From the NCBI RefSeq assembly GCF_001010355.1, contig NZ_JPLA01000020.1, forward strand, positions 63,014 to 127,013: a stretch of 64,000 nucleotides of DNA, given 5' to 3'. This document shows, one piece after another, positions 9,833 to 19,873 of this stretch. Each line of letters starts with the position of its first letter. The stretch's first letter is position 1. Made by a program: the position numbers and the translations under genes. The stretch is from Dyella japonica DSM 16301. Its GTDB lineage: Bacteria > Pseudomonadota > Gammaproteobacteria > Xanthomonadales > Rhodanobacteraceae. Below the pieces are notes generated by a model. That model did not search any database and had not been told where the DNA came from. It saw only the letters and a list, made by a program, of their open reading frames with translations.

Positions 9833-11599
9833 GTGTCCGATATCGAAAGCAAAGATTCCAACGACGCCAAGAGCGCCGACGCCAAGCCTGTGGCTGAGCC
9901 TCGTCCGCGCGCACCGCGCAAGTCCGCTGCCGCCGCTGCTGCCCAAAAGGCCGAGAAGCAGGCCCAGCTGGACATGCCGCCGCTGCCGCCGATCGAGCGA
10001 GCCGCACCGCCCGCCGTCGAAGCCTATGCCCCGCCTGCTCCCGCACCCGCCGCCGACTCGGCGCCGAGCGACGGCAACAGCAATGGCCAGCGCCAGCCGC
10101 AGGAAGCCCGCGAGGGTGGCCAGCAGCAAGGCGGTGGTCAGCAGCAGGGCGGCAACCCGAATTTCAACAACCGCAATGACCGCAACGACCGTGATGGTCG
10201 TGGTCGTCGTCGCCGGCACGAGCGCAATCAACCGCGCGGTCCGGGTGGCCAGGGCGGTGGTGGCCAGCAGCACGCCCGCAACAACAACGGCCTGCCGGTG
10301 GACGACGAGTACGCCGATGCCGGCAGCAACGACCGCCTGATCAACCTGACCGAGCTCAAGCGCAAGAACGCCTTGCAGCTGCTCGAATTCGCCGAATCGC
10401 TCGGCGTGCAGGAAGGCGTGGCGCGCGCCCGCAAGCAGGACGTGGTGTTCAACATCCTCAAGGCGCATGCCCGCTCCGGCGGCGGCATCTGGGCCGAGGG
10501 TGTGCTGGAAATCCTGCAGGACGGCTTCGGCTTCCTGCGCTCGGCCGACGAGTCCTACCTCGCCGGCCCGGACGACATCTATGTGTCGCCCAGCCAGATC
10601 CGCCGCTTCAACCTGCGCACCGGCGACTACATCACCGGTCGCGTGCGTCACCCGAAGGAAGGCGAGCGTTACTTCGCGATGCTCAAGGTCGACGACATCA
10701 ACGGCGATCCGCCGGAGGCGTCGAAGAACAAGATGCTGTTCGAGAACCTCACCCCGCTGTTCCCGCGCAAGGCATTCAAGCTCGAGCGCGGCAACGGTTC
10801 CAGTGAGGACATCACCGGCCGCATCCTGGACCTGGTCGCCCCGATCGGTCGCGGCCAGCGTGGCCTGATCGTCTCGCAGCCGAAGTCCGGTAAGACGATG
10901 ATGCTGCAGAACATCGCGCAGGCCATCACGTACAACCATCCCGACGCCCACCTGATCATGCTGTTGATCGACGAGCGTCCGGAAGAAGTGACGGAAATCG
11001 CCCGCACCGTGCGTGCCGAAGTGATCTCCTCCACCTTCGACGAACCGGCCGTGCGCCACGTGCAGGTGGCCGAAATGGTCATCGAGCGCGCCAAGCGCCT
11101 GGTCGAGCACAAGAAGGACGTGGTGATCCTGCTCGACTCCATCACGCGTCTCGCCCGCGCCTACAACACCGTGGTGCCCAGCTCCGGCAAGGTGCTCACC
11201 GGTGGTGTGGATGCCAACGCCCTGCAGCGTCCCAAGCGCTTCTTCGGCGCGGCCCGCAACGTGGAAGAAGGCGGCAGCCTGACCATCATCGCCACTGCGC
11301 TGACCGACACCGGCAGCAAGATGGACGAGGTGATCTACGAAGAGTTCAAGGGCACCGGCAACATGGAAGTGCACCTGAGCCGCCGCATCTCCGAGAAGCG
11401 CGTGTACCCGGCCATCGACATCAACCGCTCCGGCACCCGCCGCGAAGACCTGCTGATCGAACCGGACATGCTTTCCAAGATCTGGATCCTGCGCAAGCTG
11501 CTGCATCCGATGGACGAGCTGGCCGCGATGGAGTTCATGCTCGACAAGATGAAGAACACCAAGTCCAACGACGAGTTCTTCAATTCGATGAAGCGCTGA
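9833..11599 (+). CDS. rho: transcription termination factor Rho with long N-terminal extension
   Basis: 588 residues from GTG at 9833-9835, preceded by AGAGG. About 170 N-terminal residues form an Ala/Pro-rich then Gln/Gly/Asn/Arg-rich disordered extension, longer than E. coli Rho (419 residues). The core follows: helix bundle [24 protein letters not shown]-binding cold-shock fold ([21 protein letters not shown]), Walker [13 protein letters not shown], Walker [13 protein letters not shown] and Q loop [20 protein letters not shown]. Rho is a hexameric RNA translocase that ends transcription. The extension may add RNA binding or phase behaviour; that is inference. A strong terminator follows the gene. 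Confidence 0.96.
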   Translation: MSDIESKDSNDAKSADAKPVAEPRPRAPRKSAAAAAAQKAEKQAQLDMPPLPPIERAAPPAVEAYAPPAPAPAADSAPSDGNSNGQRQPQEAREGGQQQGGGQQQGGNPNFNNRNDRNDRDGRGRRRRHERNQPRGPGGQGGGGQQHARNNNGLPVDDEYADAGSNDRLINLTELKRKNALQLLEFAESLGVQEGVARARKQDVVFNILKAHARSGGGIWAEGVLEILQDGFGFLRSADESYLAGPDDIYVSPSQIRRFNLRTGDYITGRVRHPKEGERYFAMLKVDDINGDPPEASKNKMLFENLTPLFPRKAFKLERGNGSSEDITGRILDLVAPIGRGQRGLIVSQPKSGKTMMLQNIAQAITYNHPDAHLIMLLIDERPEEVTEIARTVRAEVISSTFDEPAVRHVQVAEMVIERAKRLVEHKKDVVILLDSITRLARAYNTVVPSSGKVLTGGVDANALQRPKRFFGAARNVEEGGSLTIIATALTDTGSKMDEVIYEEFKGTGNMEVHLSRRISEKRVYPAIDINRSGTRREDLLIEPDMLSKIWILRKLLHPMDELAAMEFMLDKMKNTKSNDEFFNSMKR

Positions 11600-11621
11600 T
11601 CGCTCGTCGGTCGCTTTACGC

Positions 11622-11645
11622 AAAGGCCGCCCCAGGGCGGCCTTT
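11622..11645 (+). terminator. rho-independent terminator after rho
   Basis: AAAGGCCGCC and GGCGGCCTTT form a perfect 10-bp stem with a 4-base loop, 22 bases after the rho stop. The A and T flanks make it usable in both directions, so it may also stop transcripts from the minus-strand gene on its right. Confidence 0.85.
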
Positions 11646-11683
11646 GTCATGCAGGGAGCGCAGCGTGCTTCGGATGAATGGCG

Positions 11684-12070
11684 CTACGTGCTGCAACGAA
11701 TCGAAGTCACCGTGCGACGCGCAAGCACGCGCCCATCCAGATCCGTGAGCAGGATGGTGGTGCCATCAGCCACCCAGTCCCCCGTGCGCGCCATGCCCCG
11801 CCCGCGAGCTTCATGCCACGGCTCGGGCGCCTCTCCAACGGTGTAGATATAGATCGTGCCCACGCGCCTCCTGGGCATCCACCAATGCACGTCCACCTCC
11901 ACACGCGGATGATCGCATTGCTCGATGTGGGACGGACTGACCACCAGGAACGGGTCGGTGTCTGCGCCCAGTACACGGCGCCAGATGGCCACCAGCCCCG
12001 CGCACGCACAAAAGATGGCGACGTAGGTCAGGCCGCGCCGTACCGGCGATCCACTCAGGCTAAAGCGCAT
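11684..12070 (-). CDS. hypothetical single-pass membrane protein
   Basis: 128 residues from ATG at 12068-12070. The open frame extends further but overlaps the upstream enzyme completely. One transmembrane helix (GLTYVAIFCACAGLVAIW) is followed by an extracytoplasmic domain of about 90 residues rich in Trp, Asp and Val. I recognise no family. The start lies inside the last codons of the LTA-synthase-like gene (11-base overlap), so the two are probably co-translated and may act together at the envelope. Confidence 0.55.
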   Translation of the reverse strand: MRFSLSGSPVRRGLTYVAIFCACAGLVAIWRRVLGADTDPFLVVSPSHIEQCDHPRVEVDVHWWMPRRRVGTIYIYTVGEAPEPWHEARGRGMARTGDWVADGTTILLTDLDGRVLARRTVTSIRCST

Positions 12071-13826
12071 GGCGCACCTTCGGGTCGACGTCATCATCAA
12101 ACGCGTCATCCAGTTGCATGCGCGCCGCCGAGTAGAGACCGTCCAGCAACTGGCTGTTGTCGGCACCGTCAGCTTCGCCCATCGCCTCACGTCCCGCTGC
12201 CGCGGCAAAGGAAAAATAGGCAGGGGCTTTGACATGCGCGAGCTCGAGCACCGTCTGCGGAAGCATCCAGGCATACATGTTCCTGGTGCTCCCGTGTCCC
12301 GGCACGTTGCTCACCGCCACCCAGGGCACGCGCTGCGACTCGGCCGGCTGTCCATTGCGAAAACGCAGCTCGCGATAGACCTTTTCGAATCCCGGCAAAT
12401 GGTCACCGTAGAAGACCAGTACATAAGGGCGGCCCCGGTGCTCCAGATAACTCCAGAGCCGGCCAAACTCCCGATCGGCGGCGGCAATGTGATACGCATA
12501 GCGCGAGAATTCGTCACGCCCCACACGCGACAGACCCGCGGGCATGGCGATGGCCATGCGCGCAGCCTCGTCGTTGACGGGCGCCCCCTTGTAGGGCCCG
12601 TGCGCCTCAATACTTATCGCAAAGACGAAGGTCGGTCGTTGCTCCTGCTGAAGCTGCGCAATGATCTCCTCCGTCATGGAATGATCCGAGAGAAACAACC
12701 CATCCTTGAACCCGGTGGGCTTGAACTCGTGGGTAGTGACAAACGTCGAGAAGCCCAGCGAGCGGAATGCGTATCGACGATTCCAGAACTCCCCGCTGTT
12801 GCCGTGTATCGCCACGGTCCTGTAGCCGGCGTCGTCGAAGGCATGCGGCAGGCCCGGCAACGTGTCACGGGAAATCTGCAGGTAGGGAAATTGCATCCGC
12901 GGGTATGCGGCCAGCGGAATGCCGGTCAACACCTCAAATTCGGTGCGTAGCGTGCCGCCGCCGAAGGTGGGAACCGTCATCAGCCCGCTGACGCCGACTG
13001 CCGTGGCCTGGTGCAACGAAGGCAGCCATGGCGTCGTGTCGGGTACCTCTTCGAGCACGTCTGGATTGAAGAATGACTCGCTTTGAATCACCACGACGTC
13101 CGGTGGTATCCCCGCAAAAGTCGCCGCATCGGACGACGGCAGGTTCAGCCGGAGCTTCAGCTGCTTGACCGCACGTCCGTCGATGGGCTCATCGAGCGCC
13201 TGACCCATATAGTCCGTCTCATGCAGCAGCGTGCCCAGCACGCCCGCACGGAACTGCGTCAGAAAGGGAGAAGCAGGCGATATACCCAACAGCTCTTCGC
13301 TATAGGCCCGTCTGCCCATGTCGCCAAAAAGCAGGTACGCACCAACGCCCAGGACGACAGCCAGGCATCCCAGTCGCACCAGCACCCTGCCGATCAACAG
13401 CGGTCGCTCGATGCGCCAGAGCAGCACGGCACCAGCGACGAGCAGTACGAATCCCAGCAACAGCCAGGCAGCATTGATGTAGTGAGCGAAAAGAACGACG
13501 GTATTCCAATCGGGATGCTTGAGCAGGTAGCCGTCGAAGGCCGTGAGAGGCAACGCGAGGTATTTGATCTTTTCCGCGTTGATCAGGCACAGGCAGGCCA
13601 TCAACGCCAGCGACAGGAAAGAGGACAATGCCGCCCGTCCGGTGAGCGCGATCAAGGCACCCAGCAGCACGCAGACAGGAAGCGAGCTGGCCCAGAATCC
13701 ATAGGAGAACAGGTAGCTGTTCACCTGGACCTTCAACGCCAGGCGATCAATCCACCATGCACCCACCGTCGTCGCCGCCACGGCGACGAGCACCACCCAA
13801 ACGCGGTACCGCCACATCCCAGCCAT
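12060..13826 (-). CDS. LTA synthase / MdoB-type membrane sulfatase-fold enzyme
   Basis: 588 residues from ATG at 13824-13826 with a G-rich ribosome site; the frame is open 51 codons upstream. At least four transmembrane helices lie in the first 200 residues. A periplasmic alkaline-phosphatase-fold domain follows: metal site VVVIQSESFFNPD, a nucleophile region FGGGTLRTEFEVLTGI with Thr, then AISIEAHGPY and VFYGDHLPG. The family (LtaS, OpgB, phosphoethanolamine transferase relatives) moves phosphoglycerol or phosphoethanolamine groups between envelope glycolipids and glycans. The exact substrate in this Gram-negative is not set by sequence. Confidence 0.85.
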   Translation of the reverse strand: MAGMWRYRVWVVLVAVAATTVGAWWIDRLALKVQVNSYLFSYGFWASSLPVCVLLGALIALTGRAALSSFLSLALMACLCLINAEKIKYLALPLTAFDGYLLKHPDWNTVVLFAHYINAAWLLLGFVLLVAGAVLLWRIERPLLIGRVLVRLGCLAVVLGVGAYLLFGDMGRRAYSEELLGISPASPFLTQFRAGVLGTLLHETDYMGQALDEPIDGRAVKQLKLRLNLPSSDAATFAGIPPDVVVIQSESFFNPDVLEEVPDTTPWLPSLHQATAVGVSGLMTVPTFGGGTLRTEFEVLTGIPLAAYPRMQFPYLQISRDTLPGLPHAFDDAGYRTVAIHGNSGEFWNRRYAFRSLGFSTFVTTHEFKPTGFKDGLFLSDHSMTEEIIAQLQQEQRPTFVFAISIEAHGPYKGAPVNDEAARMAIAMPAGLSRVGRDEFSRYAYHIAAADREFGRLWSYLEHRGRPYVLVFYGDHLPGFEKVYRELRFRNGQPAESQRVPWVAVSNVPGHGSTRNMYAWMLPQTVLELAHVKAPAYFSFAAAAGREAMGEADGADNSQLLDGLYSAARMQLDDAFDDDVDPKVRHAL

Positions 13827-14103
13827 CCCGCCCCCCAGGCGTGCGCTTACGCATCGCGTCGCGACAAACGGACGGCCATCTGACTGCTCGCCCGCTAGTG
13901 CTTTCGTGAACCTGTCACGCAGCGAAACACTACAGTTACATGACAGCGTGCGCAAGCTTGGCGCAAGCAATAGAGACAATCAGGAATTCCCGACCTCGGG
14001 CTGCCTCATGGCGTTGCCAGGCGCGACACCATCCCGACGCTGCCACGACGGCTGATCGCTTCGATACGTTGATCCCAAGGGACCTTTTGGAGGCCCGGGT
14101 CGC

Positions 14104-15042
14104 TTATTGGCGTGGCGAGCGCACGCGCAGCGTATTGCGCCCTGCGGCCTTCGCCTCGTACAGCGCACGGTCGGCGTGACTGAGCAGGGCTTCGCAGCTG
14201 GCGCGCGTGGACGACGGAAGATCGTCGAGGCTGGCCACGCCTATGCTGATGGTGACGCAACCATGCGAGCTGTCCGGATGCCAGATGCTGAGCGCGCGGA
14301 CATCCTGCAGCACATGCTGCGCCACCTGCTGCGCACCCGCCGCGCGCGTGCCCGGCAATACCGCGATGAATTCCTCGCCGCCGTAGCGGCCGACCATGTC
14401 GTCATGACGCTGGATGCGCGCGCGCAGGCACGCCCCGATCGCGCGCAGGCATTCGTCGCCGAGCTGATGGCCGAAGCGGTCGTTGTAACTCTTGAAGAAG
14501 TCCACATCGATCATCAGCATCGACAGCGGAACGCCCTTGCGCAGGCAACGCCCGGCCTCCTTGGCGACGGCGTCGTCCATGCGCCGGCGATTGGCCAGGC
14601 CGGTCAGGTGATCGTGGTTGGCCTGGTGGTGCCAATGGCGACGCGCTTCATCAGTCGCCTCCTGCATGCGTTTGCGCGCGGTGATGTCGACCAGCACCGA
14701 GGTGATGCCCTGTACCCTGCCGTCCACATCGCGCACCGACTGCAACGCCAGCATGAAGTGCCGTCCGTGGCAGGCCACTTCGCGCTCCATGCGATCGACG
14801 CCGGCATCGAAGTGGGCAAAATCATCGCGCAGCTGTTGGTGCGCACCAGGCAGGTAATCGTTGACCTGCCGGCCGATCACGTCAGCCGGCGCAAGCCCGT
14901 GAATCGCAGCATACGCGCGGTTCGCGGCGAGACAGCAACCATCGCGGCCGATCACGCCGAGCGCGACCGGAAGGGTGTCGTACAGAGCCTGCAGCGAGGC
15001 CGTCGGCAGGCGCGTGGGCGCGGCGCGCAACGGCGCCGTCAA
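14104..15042 (-). CDS. PAS-GGDEF diguanylate cyclase
   Basis: About 312 residues. A PAS domain (LYDTLPVALGVIGRDGCCLAA onward) with a PAC segment (VQGITSVLVDITARK) precedes a GGDEF domain. The GGDEF domain has DHLTGLANRRRMDD, IDVDFFKSYNDRFGH and the catalytic GRYGGEEF, so the cyclase should be active. No RxxD inhibitory site is evident before the motif. The start is uncertain. No ATG lies at the right place; a TTG at 15040-15042 overlaps the stop of the upstream membrane gene (TTGA), and a GTG lies at 15049-15051. The product, c-di-GMP, controls motility and biofilm. The PAS ligand is unknown. Confidence 0.88.
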   Translation of the reverse strand: MTAPLRAAPTRLPTASLQALYDTLPVALGVIGRDGCCLAANRAYAAIHGLAPADVIGRQVNDYLPGAHQQLRDDFAHFDAGVDRMEREVACHGRHFMLALQSVRDVDGRVQGITSVLVDITARKRMQEATDEARRHWHHQANHDHLTGLANRRRMDDAVAKEAGRCLRKGVPLSMLMIDVDFFKSYNDRFGHQLGDECLRAIGACLRARIQRHDDMVGRYGGEEFIAVLPGTRAAGAQQVAQHVLQDVRALSIWHPDSSHGCVTISIGVASLDDLPSSTRASCEALLSHADRALYEAKAAGRNTLRVRSPRQ

Positions 15043-15299
15043 CGCATCCACTGCTTGAAAACGCGCAGCATCAAGAGCAGCGCGATGGCGCCCAGGATGG
15101 CCGTCACCACTGACGCGATGTACCCATCGCCCACGCTGATGCCGGCGAGATGGGCGAGCCAGCCGCCAAGACATGCGCCCAGCACACCGATCAGGATGTC
15201 GATGATCAAGCCATACCCATCGCCCTTCACCAGCACGCTAGCGAGGCAGCCAGCCAACGCACCGAGGATGATCCACACCAGCAGGTTGTATTCCGCCAT
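15039..15299 (-). CDS. GlsB/YeaQ/YmgE family stress membrane protein
   Basis: 86 residues with three hydrophobic segments and the family glycine pattern (LGALAGCLASVLVKGDGYGLIIDILIGVLGACLGGWL). Members of this transglycosylase-associated family are small inner-membrane proteins induced by stress. Their biochemical role is unknown. It is coupled to the diguanylate cyclase that follows. Confidence 0.9.
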   Translation of the reverse strand: MAEYNLLVWIILGALAGCLASVLVKGDGYGLIIDILIGVLGACLGGWLAHLAGISVGDGYIASVVTAILGAIALLLMLRVFKQWMR

Positions 15300-16006
15300 A
15301 GCCCGGCCTCTCTGGTACGCGAAACCAGCGCAGCGATGGATTGCCACACAGGTGGGTGACCTTGCTGCGCGACGAGGTTGCACCGCAACGAGGCTTGCAC
15401 CTGCTCGGGCAAACCTCGTGCGGTGATCTCCGTGAAAATCCCAACAAACCGGCCAGGGGTTGCGCGGTTTGTCGCCGGCGTACTCACCGGCACATGTCAT
15501 CCATGGCATGCGGAAAGCCCTCACGCGATCGGTGCCGCTGTCGCGACATACCGTTCGGGTGAACATGGATCCATTGGACGATGGGCGGCGCGCGGGAGGA
15601 ATCAGAACATTCCTAGCGTGCCCGCGGAGGTCGATGCGTTCCGGCGCAGACCCAAACGCCGGCCTAGGCTGTTTGACCTATTTTCGCGCCGTGCAGACGC
15701 GCCAACATGGACCGGCCGCCCGGCGTTACCCAAGCAGATGCATCGTGATGTTGGGCAGGCTCCCGCCGCCGCACGCGATGTCCGAATCTGCCGGGACACT
15801 CTGCGGAGCCGGCCACCGATGTTTCCTTGCCCGATCTCAGCTGCAGCCTGTGCCAAGGCACGCGTGGCTCCTCGCCCGCTCCCTCGCGTTACTCCCCTAC
15901 CCCATGGATGTCCTGCACGCGCATCGCCATGCCGTCATCGCATGGCCGTGCCTTCAATCGACTGACCGTTGCACACCAACCGGGGACTTCCCCACAGGAG
16001 CACGCG
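15300..16006. other. 707-base intergenic region, no gene seen
   Basis: Open frames cross this stretch but none has a ribosome site, sensible composition or recognisable protein sequence. It should hold the promoters of the leftward membrane gene and the rightward secreted protein. It is unusually long for this genome, so a small RNA or a decayed gene is possible. I see no direct evidence for either. Confidence 0.5.
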
Positions 16007-16783
16007 ATGAAACACACCACGTTCGGGCTGGCACTCACGCTGCTGTTTTCATGCACCACGGCGGCCATCGCTGCCGACAACGCAAAGACCCTGGTCGTGC
16101 GCGATTACACCGACTCGGTGGCGCCGGCCGATCAGGAAGCCTATGAAGCGGGCATCAAGGCGTTCAATCAGTGCCTCAGCCAGCACGGCTTCAAATACAA
16201 CTGGGGCGCCTGGGTGCATGAAACAGGTGACACCTATGCCTACTCCTATGTGACCGACCCACTCCCCTGGTCCGCGTTCGACGCGATGCGCACGGCCGGC
16301 AAGGCCTGCGACGGCGCCATCCGCACCGGCGTCAATCCCCATCTGAAGAGCGAGATCAGCGCCTTCATGGAGATCCATCCGGAACTGAGCCACATGGCCA
16401 ACGGGCAGACCATCAACCAGCCCTACATCGAAGTGATCAGCTTCAAGTTGAAGCAGGGACACGAGGCACGCGAAGCCTTCCTCGACGTGGTGAAAAAGAT
16501 CACCGCGGCAGCCGACAAATCGAAATGGCCGAACTACTACGCCACCGGCGAGATACGCGACGCAGGCGGCGATGCGCCCGACTTCCAGGTACTGATTCCC
16601 GCCAAGTCATGGGAAGAAATAGGCAAGGAACCGGCCACGCCGTTGTGGGCCATGGTCGAGAGCGTCTACGGCAAACCGGAGGCGCAGGCCATGCGCAAAT
16701 CGCTCAACGATGCCGTGCAGGAGCAGAACTCGCATGTGGACAGCTACAACACCGACTTGAGTTACAAGGCGTCCGGCAAATAA
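16007..16783 (+). CDS. secreted protein of unknown function
   Basis: 258 residues. ATG at 16007-16009 is preceded by CAGGAG with a 6-base gap. A clear signal peptide (MKHTTFGLALTLLFSCTTAAIA, cleavage after about residue 22) marks export. The mature part is about 235 residues, with many aromatic and acidic residues (YVTDPLPWSAFDAMR, FMEIHPELSHMANGQ, KSWEEIGKEPATPLW). Its second half resembles the layout of ABM/dimeric alpha-beta barrel proteins, but only loosely. I cannot name a family. It is a single-gene unit with its own terminator. Confidence 0.7.
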   Translation: MKHTTFGLALTLLFSCTTAAIAADNAKTLVVRDYTDSVAPADQEAYEAGIKAFNQCLSQHGFKYNWGAWVHETGDTYAYSYVTDPLPWSAFDAMRTAGKACDGAIRTGVNPHLKSEISAFMEIHPELSHMANGQTINQPYIEVISFKLKQGHEAREAFLDVVKKITAAADKSKWPNYYATGEIRDAGGDAPDFQVLIPAKSWEEIGKEPATPLWAMVESVYGKPEAQAMRKSLNDAVQEQNSHVDSYNTDLSYKASGK

Positions 16784-16807
16784 CCAGCCTGTCGACCGAC
16801 CGGAAGA

Positions 16808-16835
16808 ACAAAGGCCGCTCGAGGGCGGCCTTTGT
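16808..16835 (+). terminator. terminator after the secreted protein gene
   Basis: ACAAAGGCCGC and GCGGCCTTTGT form an 11-bp stem with a 6-base loop, followed by TGTGTTGG. It lies about 25 bases after the stop codon and probably works in both directions. Confidence 0.8.
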
Positions 16836-16869
16836 TGTGTTGGCTGGGTGATGCGCAGAAGCGCGTGAC

Positions 16870-17487
16870 TTAGATGCTTCCCGCGCCCGCCGTACTCGCC
16901 GTGGTCCCTGCGCTCCCCGCAAAGTCCGTCACCAGCGATACGCGACGATTGGGCATGCCCTGGTCACCCGTCGCGCCCTTCACCACCTGTCGGTTCTTCG
17001 CCTTGCCATAGCTCACGGCGCGCACCTGGTCGGCATTGAGGCCGCCGGTCTGCACCAGGTAATCGCGCACGGCTTGCGCTCGCTTGAGCGCCAGCTGCTG
17101 GTTGTAGCCGGCCGAACCGGCAGGGTCGGCGAAGCCTTCCGCGGTGATCACCGCGTTGGCGTGGTGATCGCGCATCACCTTTGCAAAATCGTCGAGCCGT
17201 TGCTTGTCCTCATCGCGCAGCGTGCTCTGGTTGGTATCGAAGTGCGCAATGGTGTCCACGCTGATACGGCCCGCCATGGCCGTGATCTGGGTGTCGTATT
17301 GCGCAAACTTGGTGTGCATCTCCTGCGTGATCGCATCGATCTCCTGCTGTTGCTTCTGATCGTTGCTGCGCAGTTCTGCCACGGTGGCATCGAAGTCGCT
17401 TTTCTTGACATAGCCGGTGCAGCCGCAAAGCGCGACCACGAACAGTCCGACCAGGCCACGACCGATACGAGTGCTGGTACTTGCCAT
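16870..17487 (-). CDS. OmpA-family outer-membrane lipoprotein
   Basis: 205 residues. The signal peptide ends in the lipobox ALCGC, with acylation at about Cys23. A short coiled segment (about 30-75, rich in Gln, Lys and Asp) precedes a C-terminal OmpA-like peptidoglycan-binding domain (about 80-195). That domain has HFDTNQSTL, AEGFADPAGSAGYNQQLALKRAQAVRDYL and NRRVSL. The usual Gly-His-Thr-Asp motif reads GFADPAG here. It probably anchors the outer membrane to the wall in the manner of Pal. Confidence 0.87.
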   Translation of the reverse strand: MASTSTRIGRGLVGLFVVALCGCTGYVKKSDFDATVAELRSNDQKQQQEIDAITQEMHTKFAQYDTQITAMAGRISVDTIAHFDTNQSTLRDEDKQRLDDFAKVMRDHHANAVITAEGFADPAGSAGYNQQLALKRAQAVRDYLVQTGGLNADQVRAVSYGKAKNRQVVKGATGDQGMPNRRVSLVTDFAGSAGTTASTAGAGSI

Positions 17488-17739
17488 GGTGTTCTCCTCT
17501 CGTTAGCGGTGCGCAAACACTCGCCGCGTTGACGGCGAGCGCATTCGCTCAAGGAGTATGCACGGCAGGCGTCAAGCTGGCGCCAATGCGTAAATCTACG
17601 GGTTTGGACGTCTATTTGCGGGACCGGGACGCGCTAAGACCGCAGCCAGGTCTTTCATGGCCGCAGTCCATCTCACCATGCGCCAAAAATCCAAAACACC
17701 GCATGAATATGGGCGCCCGGCAGGGGCACCTTTGGCGGC

Positions 17740-17988
17740 TCAAGACCGCCCGGTGACCTTGCGGAAGCGGCGCTCCTGCACGACCCACATGCCCAGGCCG
17801 TAGCCGGCGCCGGCCAGCGCGCCCCATAGCAGGGCGGACTCCGCCACGGTCAGGCGCGGATGGGGGATGACGTAGGTCATGATCAAAAACATGGGGAGGC
17901 CATAGAGCAGCACCCCATTCAACAGCACATAGCGCAGCCGTCCCTGCGCGCGGATCCTGGCCCAACGATCGAATTCCCTGGTCTGCAT
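17740..17988 (-). CDS. small two-helix membrane protein, unknown function
   Basis: 82 residues. Two hydrophobic helices (YVLLNGVLLYGLPMFLIMTYVI and LLWGALAGAGYGLGMWVV) are flanked by basic segments. The start ATG is at 17986-17988. Short proteins of this layout are common next to Xanthomonadales envelope genes. I recognise no family and infer no function. Confidence 0.65.
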   Translation of the reverse strand: MQTREFDRWARIRAQGRLRYVLLNGVLLYGLPMFLIMTYVIPHPRLTVAESALLWGALAGAGYGLGMWVVQERRFRKVTGRS

Positions 17989-18083
17989 GCGTGCCCCCGT
18001 AAGCCTCGCTCTGAAAGTAGAACCAGGCTTGGAACGCGCGAGCAGCCCATGGGTTGAATCCCCCCAGTGGATTCGTTCAGAAC

Positions 18084-19739
18084 TTAGAACTCGGTCCAGC
18101 TTTGATCCGCCGTGGCGAGGGCCCGCACGGGGTTCGTTGATCTGCGAAGCGCCGCCGTCCGCGTGGGCGCGGCGTGAACCGCCCGTGCTGCCGATTCGCT
18201 TCGTGCCTCACCCGTCAGGGTGAAGTAAGCCACCTGATTCATCAGCACTTGGGACAGGTCCAGCGTGTTGCGGCTGGCGGCGCTGGCCTGTTCTACCAGG
18301 GCGGCGTTCTGCTGGGTGACTTCGTCCAGCGAGAGCACGGCGTTGTTTACCTGCCCGATGCCCGCCGACTGTTCTTCCGAGGCCGCGGCGATCACCTCGA
18401 CGATGGTGCTCACCTCGCGCACTTCGTCCGCGATGTCGCTAAGCACGCTGTCCGTGCGCTGCACCAGCGTGGCGCCTTGGGCGACCTTGTCGGCGACGTC
18501 CTGGATCAGCGACTTGATGTTCTTGGCCGCAGCACCACTACGCTGCGCCAGCACTCGCACTTCCGAGGCGACCACGGCAAAACCGCGACCCTGCTCGCCG
18601 GCGCGGGCCGCCTCGACGGCCGCATTGAGTGCCAGCAGATTGGTCTGGAAAGCGATCTCGTCAATCATCACCACGATCTCGCCGACTTGCTTGCTGACTT
18701 GCGTGATCGCGGCCATCGCATCAACGGCGCCATGGGCGATGTCGCGGCCTTCGTCCGCACGCTGGCGCATGCGCATGGCCATGCCGCGGGCCTGGCTCGC
18801 GCCTTCGGCGTTCTGCTTGACCGTGCTGGAGAGTTCTTCCATGGATGCGGCCGTTTCCTCCAGTGAACTCGCCTGCTCCTGCGTGCGCTGCGAGAGATCA
18901 TCGTTGCCCTGCGACAGGTCGCGCGCGGCGGAGGTCACCTGCTCGGCCACATCGCGCACCTGCGTGACGATGCTGGCGAGCTGGCGATCCATCGCATCAA
19001 GCGACCGCAGCGTGTCGCTGAATTCATCATTGCCGGCGATCACCGTGGCGTTGTTGAGTTTGCCTTGCTGGATCGCACTGGCCAGTGCGCGAGCCTGCTC
19101 GAGTGGGCGGGTGACTGCGCGTATCAACGCGATGGCCGCAGCCACCAGCCAGCCCAGGGCGACTGCCAGCACGGCAAGCGCCATCTCCCAGGTGCGAGTG
19201 AAGCTGGCCGCGGCGGCTTGCTTATGGTCTGCCGCCTGTTTCGCGTTGATGGCCCTCAGGCGATCGATGAGCGCCGTGGCGCGGCCCATGGCATCGGCGA
19301 CCTTGGCCAGATGCAGCTGGCGCGCCTGATCGGTCTTGCCGTCGTCGAGCCACTGGGCCTCGCGGCTCGCCTCGGGGCCGGTTTCCGCCATCAGGCTGGC
19401 GAACTCGGTGGCCACCTTGCTCTCCTCGTCGCTTGAAACCATGGCTGGGTAATAAGTTTTCCAGGCTGCCGACAGGCGCTCGTGACCGAGCTTGATGCGC
19501 GCCGACGCATCGCGCCGAGAGGGCTCGATCAGCGATTGGTTGAGTGCCTGGCGATCATCCACGATCGCTGCGCGCATCGCGCTGACCGTGACGATCGCCA
19601 TCAAGTTGTTCTGATAGATGTCGTCGACCATGGCATGTGTCTTGCGCACGCCTACCATTCCCACCATGCCGACGACGAACGCGAGCGCCAGGGCGAGGCC
19701 CATGGTCGCGATGATTCTCAAACGAATGGTGACACGCAT
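18084..19739 (-). CDS. methyl-accepting chemotaxis protein
   Basis: 551 residues. Helix 1 (about 7-30), a four-helix-bundle ligand domain of about 150 residues, helix 2 (about 188-210), HAMP, then the signalling domain. Its hairpin tip is [34 protein letters not shown]. The protein ends in SWTEF, which fits the xWxxF tether that recruits CheR and CheB. It is a Tar/Tsr-class receptor; the ligand is unknown. No other che genes lie in the window. Confidence 0.95.
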   Translation of the reverse strand: MRVTIRLRIIATMGLALALAFVVGMVGMVGVRKTHAMVDDIYQNNLMAIVTVSAMRAAIVDDRQALNQSLIEPSRRDASARIKLGHERLSAAWKTYYPAMVSSDEESKVATEFASLMAETGPEASREAQWLDDGKTDQARQLHLAKVADAMGRATALIDRLRAINAKQAADHKQAAAASFTRTWEMALAVLAVALGWLVAAAIALIRAVTRPLEQARALASAIQQGKLNNATVIAGNDEFSDTLRSLDAMDRQLASIVTQVRDVAEQVTSAARDLSQGNDDLSQRTQEQASSLEETAASMEELSSTVKQNAEGASQARGMAMRMRQRADEGRDIAHGAVDAMAAITQVSKQVGEIVVMIDEIAFQTNLLALNAAVEAARAGEQGRGFAVVASEVRVLAQRSGAAAKNIKSLIQDVADKVAQGATLVQRTDSVLSDIADEVREVSTIVEVIAAASEEQSAGIGQVNNAVLSLDEVTQQNAALVEQASAASRNTLDLSQVLMNQVAYFTLTGEARSESAARAVHAAPTRTAALRRSTNPVRALATADQSWTEF

Positions 19740-19873
19740 GCTGCCGACTCCCCGATGGATGACTCACCCTGTAAGGGAGATCGGCGAAGCAAGCGTCATC
19801 CTTGATGGGAGCTTTGATGCGCGACGGCGTAGGGATTAGCCGATGCAGCGCCTGCAGAATTCAAGCTGACGCA

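Noticed and set aside
15378..15965. 195-codon open frame in the long intergenic region
   Set aside because: Arg/Pro-rich, no ribosome site, no recognisable segment; composition typical of non-coding GC-rich DNA.
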